A stretch of 64,000 nucleotides of DNA from Mytilisepta virgata (GCA_028015205.1 CM051514.1:26242150-26306149), one strand, 5' to 3'; positions 23,408 through 36,300 are shown, numbered from the stretch's first letter. Numbers and translations: made by a program. Notes: a model not told the origin generated them from the sequence alone.

Positions 23408-24727
23408 ATGGCTCAAAGTTTACTTACTACTCCTAGTTCAAAAGGGAAACACACACCCACACGGGATTTGGTTAATGATTTAGACTACATGGACGAGCCT
23501 GCGGAAATTTCTGCACCGGAGGAAGGTCAATTTACTGACATTGAATCAGATAATGCCAATGAGGGCACAAAAGATGCCAATAAGGGCACAAAAGATGCCA
23601 ATAAGGGCACAAAAGATGCCAATAAGGGCAAAAATAATGCCATCAAGGGCAATAACGACGGCAAAGATAGATTGGCCATAAACAAAAATCATGACCGTGA
23701 CGAGTCGGATTTTCTTTCCGATAACGACCCCGAAGGCGCCTCACGAGACTGATTTACTGATAGAAGTAGACAAAGGGTACCAGAAACTGGAGGTAAGAGA
23801 AAACGTGGCGAACCTGATGATGTGAACAGTGGCTCTTCAGACGAAGATTTTGAGTCGGATGGTGAGATTTCTTCAGATGGAGGAACCTCAGACGACAGCA
23901 ATCTGTTTGATCCATCAGAATTGTTGAAAAATGGTACTAAAATACCGACCAAAATAACCAAATACTTGGAGAAATGTGCAAATCAAGGCATCTCAAAAAA
24001 TTTCAGAATAGAAATTACTAAGAACTGTAACATTCCCAGAAGTGAGAAGTTAGGTTCCAAACAAACAGACAGATTCATGAAAAAACTTTTCCGTAAAAAA
24101 TTTAATAGTCCTTTGAGCATGAAAAAGGAACGCACTATGATTAATACCGACAACAGAATTTTGGATGCATCAGGTCCTTTATCTATTCTTTGGGCAGAAG
24201 CAGATGCATCAGGTCCTTTATCTATTCTTTGGGCAGAAGCAGAAAAAGCTAAAAGCCGTAAACGGGGTTTGAATCCAGATGATGTCATCGATATTGTTCA
24301 ACGATCTTTAGTTCTGCTAGGTAATGCACATTACGTTTACTTGTCAGACAGACGTAAGAGTTTGTTAGGAAGACTGTTACCTGAATGTCTTGATTTACTG
24401 GATGACCAAGAGGGAAAAAGGGCTCTCTTAAAAAGTTCACATGAACTTTATGGACGTAAATTTCGAAAATTACTCACAGAGGAAAGTAAAGACAATAAAG
24501 AAATTTTCAGCCTGTTACAAGCTGTCAGAAGTACTAAACACAAAGTTAATAGGTCTAATTTCAGGAATACCAATGGCAGCAATGCTGGTGATGGTAGAGG
24601 CAGAGGCAAAGGAAACCAGAACCAGTTTTTTCGGCTCGAGCCCCCAGACAACCAGGTCCAGTTTGGGGGCAGGGGCAGAGGCAGGGGCCACAAAGGAACA
24701 GGCAACCGAAGACAGGACAAAATGTAG
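23408..24727 (+). pseudogene. DIRS gag-like ORF with one in-frame stop
   Basis: The frame from ATG 23408 to stop 24727 is broken only by TGA at 23750-23752 (a CGA-to-TGA change would explain it). The N-terminal part is acidic and has about four 7-residue repeats (DANKGTK, 21-bp period, ~23566-23640). The middle contains a 13-residue motif duplicated exactly in tandem (DASGPLSILWAEA, 24163-24240, 39 bp each). A second ATG at 23822 restarts the open part. The C-terminus is Gly/Arg-rich (GRGRGKGNQ, GGRGRGRGHKG), suited to nucleic-acid binding. Lengths and order fit DIRS gag; no zinc knuckle is seen. Confidence 0.75.
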
Positions 24728-24747
24728 ACAGAAATCAGGTAAGTTTT

Positions 24748-25790
24748 ATGGAATTAAAATTCCTACCAGTCCAAACAAATATGTTTGTTCATTGCCCAGA
24801 TGGGGGGAGAACAAAGTTTTTCATTCAGAATTGGAAATGTCTGACTTCAGATCCTTGGATTTTACAGACAGTTCAAGGTCTAAAACTGGAATTTTGTCAA
24901 AAACCTCACATGCAACTGAAACCTCCAAATCTTTCCTTCAACAAAGAGAAAATTGCTCTTATAAATCAAGAAGTACAATCGTTATTTGAAAAAGGGCAAT
25001 TTGTCAAATAAACAAAAAACAGGAGTTTTTCCTAAGTCATCTTTTTCTAGTCGAGAAAAAAGGGGGAGGTCATCGACCGGTGATAAATTTGAAGGGTCTG
25101 AACGAATATCTTGTATACAATCATTTCAAGATGGAAGGCATTCATTCAGTAAAAGATCTTATCCAGAATTCAGACTGGATGATAAAACTCGATCTGTCAG
25201 ATGCTTATTTAACAGTACCAATTTTCCCTGATCATCAAAAATTTCTTCAGTTCAGATGGCAAGGAAAAACATATCAATTTCAGTCCCTACCTATCGGTAG
25301 CACCTCTTGTTTTTACGAAATTAATGAAAGTCCCTATGAGTTGCCTAAGACGCATAGGGATTCGTCTCGTAATTTATTTGGACGATATCTTGATAATGAA
25401 CCAATCAAAGGAAATTTGTCAGTCAGATGCACAGATAGCTATGAAACTTCTAGAACATTTAGGGTTTTTGATAAACAAAACAAAGTCTGTGTTGATTCCC
25501 TCCCAACAAATGATCTTTCTTGGTTTCATAGTAAACTCGGTAGAAATGAGTCTGTCTCTGCCGAATCAAAAGGTTCAGAAAATACAAAAATTATGTACAG
25601 AGGTAAAACCTCAAAGAAGATTTCAGTTCGAAAAATGTCAGAACTTATAGGAAATTTGACAGCTTCAATACAAGCAATCTTCCCTGCCCCACTTCATTAC
25701 AGACATTTACAAATGGCCAAAAATCAAAAGTTAGGTCAGACTTTAAATTATATTCAATACTTGTACTGTCCAAGGAAGCTCAAGACGAGT
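24748..25790 (+). pseudogene. DIRS reverse transcriptase, multiply frameshifted
   Basis: Segments in alternating frames cover the RT. 24748-25011 has GGRTKFFIQNWK and LFEKGQ. 25080-25300 has INLKGLNEYL and MIKLDLSDAYLTVPI (catalytic Asp of motif A). 25324-25610 has LVIYLDDILIM (YLDD active site). 25610-25790 has GNLTASIQ and APLHYRHLQ. Breaks lie near 24993, 25300 and 25605, several in G or A runs. The catalytic residues themselves survive. The order and motifs are specific to the DIRS/Ngaro branch. Confidence 0.85.
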
Positions 25791-26775
25791 TAGATTGGTG
25801 GATACAACAATTAGTTTATTGGAATGGGAAAACTTTAATGTCCATTCAACCGTCTGTGGTAATTCAAACAGACGCAAGCAATTCAGGGTGGGGGCAGTCC
25901 TCAATCAAACACGGATAAGGGGTTCTTGGTTAGAGTCAGAAAAACACCTGCACATCAATGCATTGGAACTTCTAGCGGTTACTCATGCAGTGAAATCGTT
26001 TCTGAAAAACAAAGAAAATGTACATGCTCTTTTCCAGACGGACAACATAACAACCCTGACATATATCAACAAAATGGGGGGTACAGTGTCCGACAATTGC
26101 AACAAATTAGCCCTGGACCTTTGGACATGGTGCCTACAGAGGAATATAGTCCTCAAAGCAGATTTTATTCCGGGGAGGGAGAACCAAATTGCAGATTGGG
26201 AGTCAAGACATCATTCGGACCCAAGCAATTGGAAACTGAACCCAAAAGTTTTCAGATCATTGATGAATCAGACAATGAATTGCAACATAGATCTTTTTGC
26301 AGATCGAACCAATACTCAACAACAAACATACATGAGTTGGCTTCCAGACCCAGGAGCCCTAGCATTCAATGCTCTAATACACCTATGGACAGAATTCAAA
26401 GGATATGCATTTCCCCCGTTCTGTCTAATTGCCCAATGTCTAAAGAAAATCAAAGCAGAGAAGACAATTGTTCTGGTAACTCTATCCTGGAGCCCACAAC
26501 CCTGGTATCAACATCCAATTTTGATCCCAACATTTCCCCAAATTCTTCAATCACCTCACGAGGAGGAACATCCAATGGTACAGAACAACTCCCTCCAATT
26601 AGTAGGGTGGCTTGTCTCCGGAAATCATTCCAAACAATGTCAATATCAGAGGACGTTAAAAAACTTCTCCTTGGCTCATGGGGAAAGGGAACTCAAAAGT
26701 CTTATGATTCGGCCTGGAATAAGTGGGTTAGCTGGTGTTTGGAAAGGTAAATTGATCCCTTTTCAGCCCCTTTAA
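25790..26775 (+). pseudogene. DIRS RNase H and extension domain
   Basis: After a frame change near 25893, the frame ending at 26775 is open. RNase H acidic residues are visible in TDASNSGWG, LELLAVTHA, QTDNITTL and GRENQIADWESR. The downstream part (IDLFADRTN, YAFPPFCLIAQ, WSPQPWYQHP) is the usual post-RNase H region of DIRS elements. Its 3' end overlaps the recombinase ORF in another frame, as in the family. Confidence 0.85.
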
Positions 26776-27656
26776 CTCCAATTCTTGATTTTTTGGCCTG
26801 GATGTTTTCAAAGGGATTTCAGTATAGAACAGTTAATGTTCACAGGTCGGCCTTATCTTCTATTCTTCCTCAGATTGATAGTCAACCTGTTGGACAAACA
26901 GTTTTAGTAAAACGGCTAATGAAAGGCATTTTAAGGGAAAATCCACCTTTACCCAAATATCAAGAAATGTGGGATATTGATATAGTCTTAAAGTTTTTAA
27001 ATTCTCTACCCAAAAATGATGATTTGGATTTGAAATTATTAACCAAAAAATTAACCATACTACTGGCTATTGCAGCCCCAGAAAGGTCATCAAAAGTTGC
27101 TAGACTTGATATGAGATTTATGCAGATTAAATATGAAGGTGTTGCATTTCAACTTCCTGGCTTATCAAAAACACAACATGATTGCAATTCAAGGGAAATT
27201 TTTTATCCAAAATTTCAAGAAAATAGAAAACTATGTGTGATAGATTGTTTAAAAACATATTTAAATCATACTACTGATTATCGATCAAATGAAAAAACTG
27301 TGGCTAATCCTTTATTAAGGACTTTAGTTCGACCACATAATGGTGCTTCAGCAAACACTATAGCAAACTGGATTAAAAATATCATGAGTTTGTCAGAAAT
27401 AGATACAAAAAAAATTAAAGGACATTCTACCAGATGGGCTTCAACAAGTAAGGCTAGATGTCAAGGTGTTTCAATAACAGAGATTTTACAAATGGCTGAT
27501 TGGTCAAATGCTTCTACTTTTAAACAATTCTATTTTAGAGAGACTGGATTCCAGGATGGAAACAAGGAGTACACCAAAAAAGTTCTGAGTATAGATATTG
27601 GTGAGTTGTATTTATTTGAATGTTACGCTTTGAACGTGCAATGTTATATCTTATGA
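26637..27656 (+). pseudogene. DIRS tyrosine recombinase with one in-frame stop
   Basis: The frame opens at ATG 26637 (MSISEDVKKLLLG), is interrupted by TAA at 26748-26750, and continues in the same frame to 27656. Active-site features: Arg in PERSSKVARLD, the HxxR pair in IKGHSTRWAS, and the tyrosine region in MADWSNASTFKQFYFRE. The end of the ORF runs into the internal complementary region. One nonsense change is the only visible damage, so this domain is the best preserved of the element. Confidence 0.88.
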
Positions 27657-27755
27657 GTTTTCTGATGTATAATTAGAGATTTCTAGAGGACGCATAGCGT
27701 CCGAAATGAAATCTAGATTATACGAAGAAAACGAATAAGATATAACATTGCAATC
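27650..27755 (+). repeat. DIRS internal complementary region (ICR)
   Basis: The first part (CTTATGAGTTTTCTGATGTA) is the reverse complement of the element's left outer end (TACATCAGAAAACTCATAAG, from ~23166). The rest is the reverse complement of the right outer end (28402-28478). A palindromic stem, GGACGC-ATA-GCGTCC, flanked by GATTTC...GAAATC, marks the right-end half. This is the template that allows the two termini to be joined in DIRS replication (family knowledge). Confidence 0.88.
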
Positions 27756-27812
27756 TCCCACCCACCCATACCCTCATTTAATTTTTAAGAAAATCAATGT
27801 AATGAGGTCAGT

Positions 27813-27858
27813 GAGTCACACACACACACAAAAAAAACAAACAAACAAACAAACAAAA
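27813..27858. repeat. CA / AAAC microsatellite
   Basis: A short (CA)n run followed by A8 and five CAAA units lies within the non-coding 3' part of the DIRS element. Confidence 0.85.
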
Positions 27859-28267
27859 ATGAATTGATTTATATATATAAATGTATATATTTATATAACT
27901 CTTTCAGTGTGTTAATATCTAATCAGTTTGGACTAAAGACATTGGATATGGATTATTCTTAGTTTGTGGATTTTCATTGGACTTGTTATCAATTAGACTG
28001 AAACTATTAGATTGGACATGTGAAATGTGATGTGTAACAAAATTTTCAATTAATTGCACACATGAGATGAGAATATTGTAATATTCAAAATATTAAATAA
28101 TGATGTCATATATAGTATTAATTTTTCAGATATTTTACAGAGAAATTCTATAAAAACATCAATGAGACAACAAGGTTGAAAGTTTTGTATTGGTTTTTTC
28201 AAGTTGTTGGCCGTGGATTTGTTTCAAAATGGTTTCAGGAGAAAGAAGTTATTTCTTAAAGAAATCC

Positions 28268-28413
28268 GCTAAAAATGAAAGCGGCTATTTAAATGACATG
28301 TCTCTTTATATAGTACTCAGGTGAGATTATTTTTACACCTGAGTGGGTTTCTACTTTAAACAGCTGATTTACGCTCGGAATTGAGCTTATAATGAAGGCT
28401 ATTGCAATGTTAT
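28268..28413 (-). repeat. DIRS right inverted terminal repeat
   Basis: The inverse of 23188-23333, with about two mismatches. It extends outward by ~65 bp of right-end-specific sequence (to ~28478) that is complementary to the internal region near 27675-27755. Confidence 0.9.
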
Positions 28414-28732
28414 ATCTTATTCGTTTTCTTTGTATAATCTAGATTTCATTTCGAACGCTATGCGTCCTCTAGAAATCTTTAATTTAGACTATCGATTTTT
28501 ATACCAGGGCCCACTCAGGTCAAATTTTAAAAAAAATGTAAGTTTAAGCTTGTGAACTGGCTTTTTTCATTTTTTATTAGGTTTATTGGTTGAATTTTTT
28601 TAAGAATGATTGCATACTATTTTTGATGGGAATAAGTTTGTTTATATTTTTGACTATAGGTTAATGTAAGTGGCTAAACTACTTACAGGGGTCCCGGGGA
28701 TCACTGTCGATTCCGACAGTGCACATTTCTAG

Positions 28733-29055
28733 TATGTATTTAATTTTTTATAGTATTGTGAGTCACTGTATATAGATGCACAATAAGGTTTTAGAACTGG
28801 GGCCTTTAGGGGTCGAATTTCAAAAATTTGGAATTATAAGCTGGTGACTGAATCTTTTCTTTTATTTTTCATTTTATACATTGTATTTCTATACAGTATT
28901 GCCATACACTGTGTGCCGATGTGCAATAAGGTTTTATAATTTTCATTTACCAAACTTTGGGCCTGTAATCAAAGGAATGATTGTAAAAAAGTGCACAGGG
29001 ATACAACATATGGGGATTGCTGGGATAGCTATCGTTTCCGACTGCCTCCGTCTAG
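28733..29055 (+). mobile_element. Helitron-like fragment, second 3'-end class
   Basis: Two ~160-bp core units follow directly after the previous CTAG. The end is GGGATAGCTATCGTTTCCGA...CTAG before T. This 3' end differs from the CTGTCG-hairpin class and matches the inverted ends at 19319 and 48986. Confidence 0.65.
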
Positions 29056-30225
29056 TTCTGTTTAAATCAAATCTTTACATTATATATAAACTTCTGTGAT
29101 ATCAAAATGGGTTAAAAAAAAATTTCCTGTAGTAATGTGCGTGTGGACTTAAAGCGCCAATCGATCCCAGGAAAAATCGAATTAAGGTGCCCGAGTCTTC
29201 AAAATTTGACTTTCAGATGTAGAACACCAATAAAACCTCTGTCTTGTCGTTTGAACTTGTTCATGTATGTGTGGAATTTGAGTCAAGAATTTATTTACTC
29301 ATCATTTCATTTCAAACTAAGCGAGCATATGCATCTCTGTATAATCAGCCGTTCCAGCACTTGATGGCTGACAAAGCATGTAAGATTAAAAACAATAGAA
29401 AAGTGTTAAAAAGAGACAACGATAAGTTTAAACAAGGATCACAATTGAATTTTGCGTTTTCCCTTTTAGCAACTGCTTTTTCAACCCTTCTTTGTTCTTA
29501 TACGCATTTCGTTCTTTTAATCATGAAAAGATTATTCGATGGCTGAGTAGTCTAGGTTTTTCGTCATAACTTTTACTGATCGCTGAGGTTGTGAGTATGA
29601 ATACAATTTGTAACGAGGGGTGCGCGACTTCAATCATAATTGACAACGATAACAAATTTTCCTGGCAAAGACCGGTGGTTCTCTTATGAAACTCCAGCTA
29701 CCTCTAGCAATACAAATTGACAGTCGCGATATAGCAAACTACGCTGATAGATACGTCCAACCACGATCAACCAACATGTATTTAATTATGAAATCAGTCA
29801 AATAGCTGGCTCAAAACCTGCAATGAACTTTGACCTGAGGGAAGTTCATACAAAAATATTATTGCACCACGATATATGGAACAAAACGATCCATGATAAC
29901 TGAATATATAACTAGTATTGTTTTATAACTGTATTTATCTGAGGCAATTGTGATAGAAAGTTTGACAGGATTAAATGAATAAAACCACGAAAACCTTTAT
30001 TCTACATGGAGACAATGAAAGAGGTAAATTTTGCTTTGCGGAAGGATAATTTTTTACCATATCTCGTGATTAGTCACATTACGGAAAAGTTAAATTGACA
30101 TTACACCCCGAAATTTTAACTGAATATCTGTCAGTGTATTGCGATCATTTTGATCCATCTTCCATGTCTCAACGAAACTTAGACTTAATGACAACCTATT
30201 ATTTCATGACTTCTTTAACAGGAAA
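29056..30225. other. Unassigned region with unrecognised ORFs
   Basis: A 100-codon plus-strand ORF at 29244-29546 (lysine-rich middle, hydrophobic end) and overlapping frames at 29137-29364 have no motif I recognise. They could be a decayed repeat. No paired splice sites or RNA gene seen. Confidence 0.35.
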
Positions 30226-30398
30226 TCAATATCCTTCCCAAAGACATTGTATTGCGCGTCTTGCACCAGCTGTATTAGAAAGAAAGAATACTGTCCCATT
30301 TTTATCATTTATATTTTCAATTTCGTACTTACCAATTGTTTGGGCAATAATGATGATCAGCACTGCATTTGCACAAGATTTAGCACTCAGCAAGCTCC
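30226..30398 (-). CDS. Exons 6-7: hydrophobic segment and C-terminus (tentative)
   Basis: Exon 6 (30398-30333, 66 nt, phase 1-1, acceptor ATCACACAG, donor G|GTAAGTACG) encodes SLLSAKSCANAVLIIIIAQT. Exon 7 (from 30269, acceptor CTTTCTAATACAG) encodes GARRAIQCLWEGY and a stop at 30226-30228. Together they give a short possible membrane anchor followed by RR. The 9-kb gap from exon 5 leaves room for other exons, so the link is inferred from phase only. Confidence 0.4.
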
Positions 30399-33300
30399 CT
30401 GTGTGATCTAAAACCAGGTAAGAGTTGTATAAATTCTCATAGCATCACATACAATAAGGATTTGTATTTTGTTGGATGATTTGTTTAGAGAGTTTGGTGA
30501 CTAACTAAAGCATGAATTTAAAAATAAGATGAAATACATATTTCAAAATATGTATGATTTCCTCAAATAAAAGTACCTTCTTCGTGTGCTCTGAGAAAAA
30601 GATTCCATTTTCCCCTGATACTGATAGCATCAAAAATAAATAAATCCAGGGAAAGGAAAACAAGTAGATGTAATTGACAATATTTATTTGTATACGCATT
30701 TTTTTAATCACATAGATATTAATTCCTATTTCGTAAGTTTCATCTATAGACATTGCTCGAAGAATATGTGGAAAGATTATTTACTTCGGTAAAACTAGTT
30801 TTTTCCAGTATAAAAATTTGCCAGAACATCTTACCGTCTTTCCCCCCCTACAAAGAGATAAAGCCGTGACATAGCTTACAAATATTCTTCCCAAAGACAT
30901 TGTATTTAGGTACAAAATATAAGATTGCATTGTCAAACAGTCCGTGGATAAGTTTCATTTATAAAAGCAACACACTAACTTCAAATCTCAGTCATTGTGT
31001 CACAATGTCTCTCGCAAAATTTGAAGTGGTTTTGGCCAGTGTATCGTAAAAATTGCAAGCACGCATGTGCAAATATTTATCGCACTTCCTGTGTAAACAT
31101 TGGAAGTTTCACTTTCACAAACAGTTTCCGGTTACATTCACAATTGATGCAAAAAGTTTACAAAATGTAGAAATCTGGCACTTACATAAAATTTGCAATG
31201 ACATTGGTAAGATCAACTGTGAATCATTGCTGCCAGCTTGGGTTCAAATTCCCTAAGTGGTTTAAGACAAGATCTTTAAGTGACATTCCCAGTCCTACGT
31301 TTATCTGTGGCAGCCCTCTTGGATAGTGTTCGGGGAATTGGACACAACTCTGAAAAAGGACAATCTAAGGATCATGGTACCAAGTCAATAGCTTACTGAT
31401 TTCAAACAACAAGATTTTAAGTCAGTTTGCCTATAGGGTCTTATGTTAAAAAGGACAAATATACCAAAGGAGCAAATAAAAAAACGTAATCCATCGGACA
31501 GACAAACCCGGGAAGACAAATGAAAAACCACAGGCACAACAAATAAACACTGAAAACTACAAAACAATGAACAAAACGAACTCTATAAAAACAATTATAG
31601 GAGTGAACATGGTGCCCGGGAAGGGTAAGCAGTTATGGTACCCGTCGTGAAGTTCAACAAAAGCAATCTGGTGTAAGTCACAAATCGGTGGAGGCACATG
31701 AAAGTTTACGAGAGTGGGAACAGGTCCAGCACCATCTTAGATATTGGAACACTGTAACTGTCAATCAATTCGTGATGACGACCGTAAAATTTCCTTAGTG
31801 AGGACTTCAACTTATCCCTGATAAAACCCTGGTTAAGAAGCTTGTGTGAATGCAGTAATCCTCTTGGTCGAATGTCAGGATAACTCATGCATGCCCTTGA
31901 AAATCGGATAAGCTGAGAAATGTAGACGTCATATGCTTGTATATTGCTACTCAAGAAGGGAAAGTTAACAACAGGAGAGTTGAAGTCATCACGTTTGCCA
32001 TAAAGTTTGTCTTCAAATGTCCCTCGTTATCTATTTGAAGAAACAAATCGAAAATATATAGCGGACTTTGGTGTATCTGTAGTATCCAAAACCAAGCTCA
32101 CTTGGGTAGATCAGATGAAGAAAGTCTTGGAATGTGTCGTTATTTAACGACAACACGTCATCTATATAACGAAAAATGAAATTAAAGGATTGGGCTAGTA
32201 TCTTTCTGTTTTCACGTAGTAGCCCTTGAATGTAGTCCGCTTAATATGAGTACAGAAACAGTTCGGCGAGGAAAGGAACACAGTTGGTTCCCACCGGAAT
32301 GACGATTGTTTGTTGAAAAATTAGACCGCCAAATTCAACAAATAGATTGTCTTCGAGAAAATCCAACATATCTGTAATTTCATCTTCAGAATACTCTTTT
32401 TCAGAATCAGAGTGGTTCTTCAAGAAATAAGCCTTTTCTGTACCTAAACCTAGACATTTATACCTGCATGTGCCATTTTTCCTTGAAAAAACATTGATGA
32501 ACTAGTTGTTTGAAGCGACCTTTTAATTAAGAATGTGGTATGATAGTGTAGAGTGTAGAGAAGTCGATTTTTGTATGCTGTTGCATGTAGCCAACGATTT
32601 TGGTTTTAGATATTGTAGTAATTTTTTTTAAGCTTTTAAGAATCCACAACTGATTGACGACACTGGTGTAACATGACTTTTCACACTAATTCTAAATCCT
32701 TTTTAGTACATGTCAGTATGAATGTTAAAATCTTTGAAAGACGTTTTGTAGAGCAATTAACTGACATAGCAATGTACCTTTGATTAAACGGATTCTTATG
32801 TAGTTTAGGAATCCAATAAAGAGCAGGAAGATCCATTTCTTCGCCCTTTGTAGAAATACCAAAGGAATGAAGAACGGTCTTGTGGTTATCAAGGACTTCC
32901 TGCTTAGTGAGTGTGGTCGGTGTATAAGTTGGGTTACCGCAGTGTTTTCTATTCCCAACTCGTTTCTAAGACACTAAAAATAATAGTTCTTGCAGACAAA
33001 AACGATGTTATTGGGGGCTTTGTCCGCTGGGACAACTCCATAATTGTTATTGAGGCGAGTCAAGTTTTAAACAACTTTAAGGTCTTTAAAGATGTATGTA
33101 CCTTTAGTGCTTGGAGGTTTTTAAATAGGAGTTGTATCATTGACCTAGTAGCCTTCACTCACTCTGAAAGTGTGTCAGCAGGTTCCTGTACCTTTGAAGT
33201 CCATTTTCTAGCATAGTCCTCAACAGAATGTATCAGCAATTCGAAATTATATTTCCTATTAATTGGATGAGGTTCTCGATATTTGGGACCTTTAGCCGGC

Positions 33301-36300
33301 ATATTTGTTAGCTTTTGATTATCAACTATATTAAGATCTCCAGTGAGAACATGACCCACAGGACTTTAATTAAATGGAGATGTCGAAATAGAGCTTGCAA
33401 TTAGTTTTGTATAAGAATTATACTATATTCGGCTCAGGGACCATCTTTTGGATGGTAGGTGGAGTATCAGATACAAATCTAAAAGTACCCCACCCAAGGA
33501 CAATTGCTGCTAAGTTCAATGCCATCTTGGATGGTGGGCTTTGACATCGGGTACAATTCTGAAAGTAGACTTACCTAATGACCATTGCTGATAATTTTTA
33601 TTTCAATTAGCCTAGGGGTTTCAGAAGGGATCTTGAAAGTTAAGTTTACGACGACGACGGACGCCAAGTGATAGCAATAGCTCACGTGGAACTTTGAATC
33701 AGATGAGCTGATAATCAGGAGGGATGAATATTAAAATCCTCTACGACACTTCTTGGACAGATTGACCAAAACTTATTAGCAATGATCCTCTGTCAGAATT
33801 TTGTCGGATGAGCTGGACAGGCAACCAAGTTGGCCGCCATATCCGCATTTAGTTAAGACCCCATGGGAAAATTCATTTAAAAATGTGCTTGTCTGAAACC
33901 ACCGATCAAATTTGAACAGTGATTATTATAGACAGCAATGGTCATTTAGAATTGTGTCCGATGACCCTGATTGTCAACTAAGTTTGCCGCTGCAGCCGAA
34001 AATAATTTAACATAGGGCTCTATGGGAAAGATCGTTCTTGTGTAAAAACCATTTATCTAATTAAAACAAGACTTGGCATCAATGATCCTTACCTCTTTCA
34101 GAATTGTTCCGATAATCCGGAGTTTCAACCAAGATGGTCGCATCAGCCGAACTTTGTGTAACAGGGAACCTTATGGAAAAATTCATTTAAACAACTTCTT
34201 GTCCGAAACTATTTGGCCAATTGGAACCAGGCTTAGCAGCACCTTGCCTTAGATTGTCCTCTTTCACAATTATGGTTGGTGACTCGAATTGTCAACAATG
34301 ATAGTTGCCACAACTTTTTTTATTACAAGACCATAGGAAACCTAATTTTTCGCTTTCAGTATTTTGTCCAATGACATTGACTGTCAACCAACATGACCGC
34401 AACATCCCAACTTAGTTTAACATGGGCCCTTTTTATAAATCTTCTTGTCTGAAAGCAGCGAGCGAACTGACACAAGAATTGGCAGCAATATTCTTCAGGT
34501 TGTCCTCTTTCAGAAGTGTTTCCGGTGTGCCGGTAATGTCAACCAAGTTGACCAACACAGCCAAATTTATTTTAAAACAGGACCCTATGGGAAAATTCAT
34601 TTAAACGTATTTTTGTCTGAAACAAGTCGGCCAGTTTTAACAAGCAATGGTCCTTTCATGGTCCTGTTTCAGAAATATTTCTGATGACCCTGATTGTCAC
34701 CATGATGATTGCCACAGTCGAACTTAGGAACCGATGGAAAATTTTGTATTTAAATGTTTTTGTCTGTACCCACCATTCCAACGGCAACCAAACTTGATAG
34801 AAATTGTCCTTAGAATGTTTTAAAACTATGTCCAATGGTCCAGACTGTCAACCAGTGTGACTACCACATCTGTACTTAGCAATGATATTTATCCTATTAC
34901 TAGGACTGTCAACTATGACTCCCATCAATCCATAAACTATGATCGGATGAGAAATCACCCTTTAAAAAGTTTTTTTAGGAACTAGATCCACTTAAAATAA
35001 ATCTTGACAGCAACAGATGATGATCTAATATAAAGAAAATGTCCATTTACCCGATCACCAACCAATTGACCTTTCCGTTACTGTTTTGTATTGCTGTTGA
35101 TTAGCATTTGGAATCCAGGTGCGCGTTGCTGGCTCCTAGGAGACTGTTCTTTCATTAACAACTGAATTGTGCACTTCTTTATATTTATTATTCAATTCAT
35201 ACGTTTTATGTAATTTGGTAAAGTAACTGCTTATTTAACTTTCAGTTGTAAATAGTCAAAACAAATTCAACACGAAAACAAACAAGAAATATGAAAGTAT
35301 TGAAATGCAATGCCGTGTTCCCTGCCGGCCAGTGCTATGAGAAAACACAGATTTGGTGGTTACAAGATTTGAGAAATGCATTGGTTTATTGTATACACAA
35401 TTCAAAGCAACCCATCCTGAAGTAACACTAGGGCAGCTCAGCATAATAAAAAATAGAAAAAATGAGGAAAAACTAACTTTAGAACGAAAAATAGGCTCAA
35501 ATACCAAAATAAGATCAGTTGGTAAACGGGTTGCAATAAAATTCCAGAAAATAATTTTTTGGCAATAATGTCTACTTCCAAGGGCAATAACTCTAACAAA
35601 AAATGTACAGTCAGCGTAAAGCTCAAACTTGATCTGTAGCTCATCAGTATAAACTCACATACCAAAAATAAGATCAAATGGTTGATAATTCTCTTTAAAA
35701 TGTCCAGAAAACTGTAGTATGACTAACGGAGTGCAAACCTATAGTAACACGTAGAGGACTTATTCATTGGTTTTGAATAAACGGGTACACAGCGGATGAA
35801 CAAGTGTAATTTTTTCATATCAATGACCTCGCTAAGTACAGCATCTTCAAGGGGAAATGCCTACCCAAAAACCTTTACGAAGATCAGATGAAATGTATCC
35901 ATTCAAATCGATAAAGAATCAAATTTTGATGTTTCCTACAAATGGCTGAATTTAGTTTTTGATTCCTTTTGTCTTTGAAATGACGAATGTTAACTTGTTT
36001 GTTAAAAATATCTTAAATTATTTTTAAAATCTTTTTAGTTTTTTGACATCATTTATTAATTGAAATCTTTACAATAAATATTTTACATGAACAATTGTTT
36101 GGTTATTATGTCCCCGAGACAGTTATTTCCCGGACGACAACTGTACAAAAACATATAATAAGACAGAGGATTAAGAGGTCATGTGAAGGGAAAATGTCTT
36201 ATATCTGTAAATTTACCTTAACGGAGATTTCTGAATGTAGAAAGGAATACATAAAAAATCTGATATATTTTTCTTGATGATGTCAAGTATACATGCATTT

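Larger units (their letters stand above)
23165..28480 (+). mobile_element. DIRS-type tyrosine-recombinase retrotransposon (complete layout, inactivated)
   Basis: A 5.3-kb element contains, in order: left inverted terminal repeat (23188-23333), gag-like ORF, reverse transcriptase, RNase H, tyrosine recombinase, internal complementary region (~27650-27755) and right inverted terminal repeat (28268-28413). The ITRs are 146 bp and nearly identical as inverted copies. The internal region is complementary to both outer ends, the DIRS1 arrangement used to make a circular intermediate. No target duplication is visible, as expected for recombinase-mediated insertion. Reading frames carry in-frame stops (23750, 26748) and several frameshifts in the RT and at the start of RNase H, so this copy cannot act alone. 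Confidence 0.92.
23117..28732 (+). mobile_element. Helitron-like element, third copy, split by the DIRS insertion
   Basis: The left piece (23117-23164) ends TTGCACAATAAGGATT. The right piece resumes at ~28479 with TTTAGACTATCGATTTTT, exactly the next phrase of the family consensus. It ends with a perfect 7-bp stem (ACTGTCG-ATTC-CGACAGT), 8 nt, and CTAG at 28729-28732. Only the two end pieces belong to this element. Confidence 0.75.

Noticed and set aside
30095..30406. Plus-strand 103-codon ORF
   Set aside because: The opposite strand has two exons with paired splice sites in matching phase. The plus ORF lacks any motif.
32241..33359. Penelope-like minus ORFs as exons of a host gene
   Set aside because: The blocks follow a reverse transcriptase order with YIDD, with stops between them and no splice sites.
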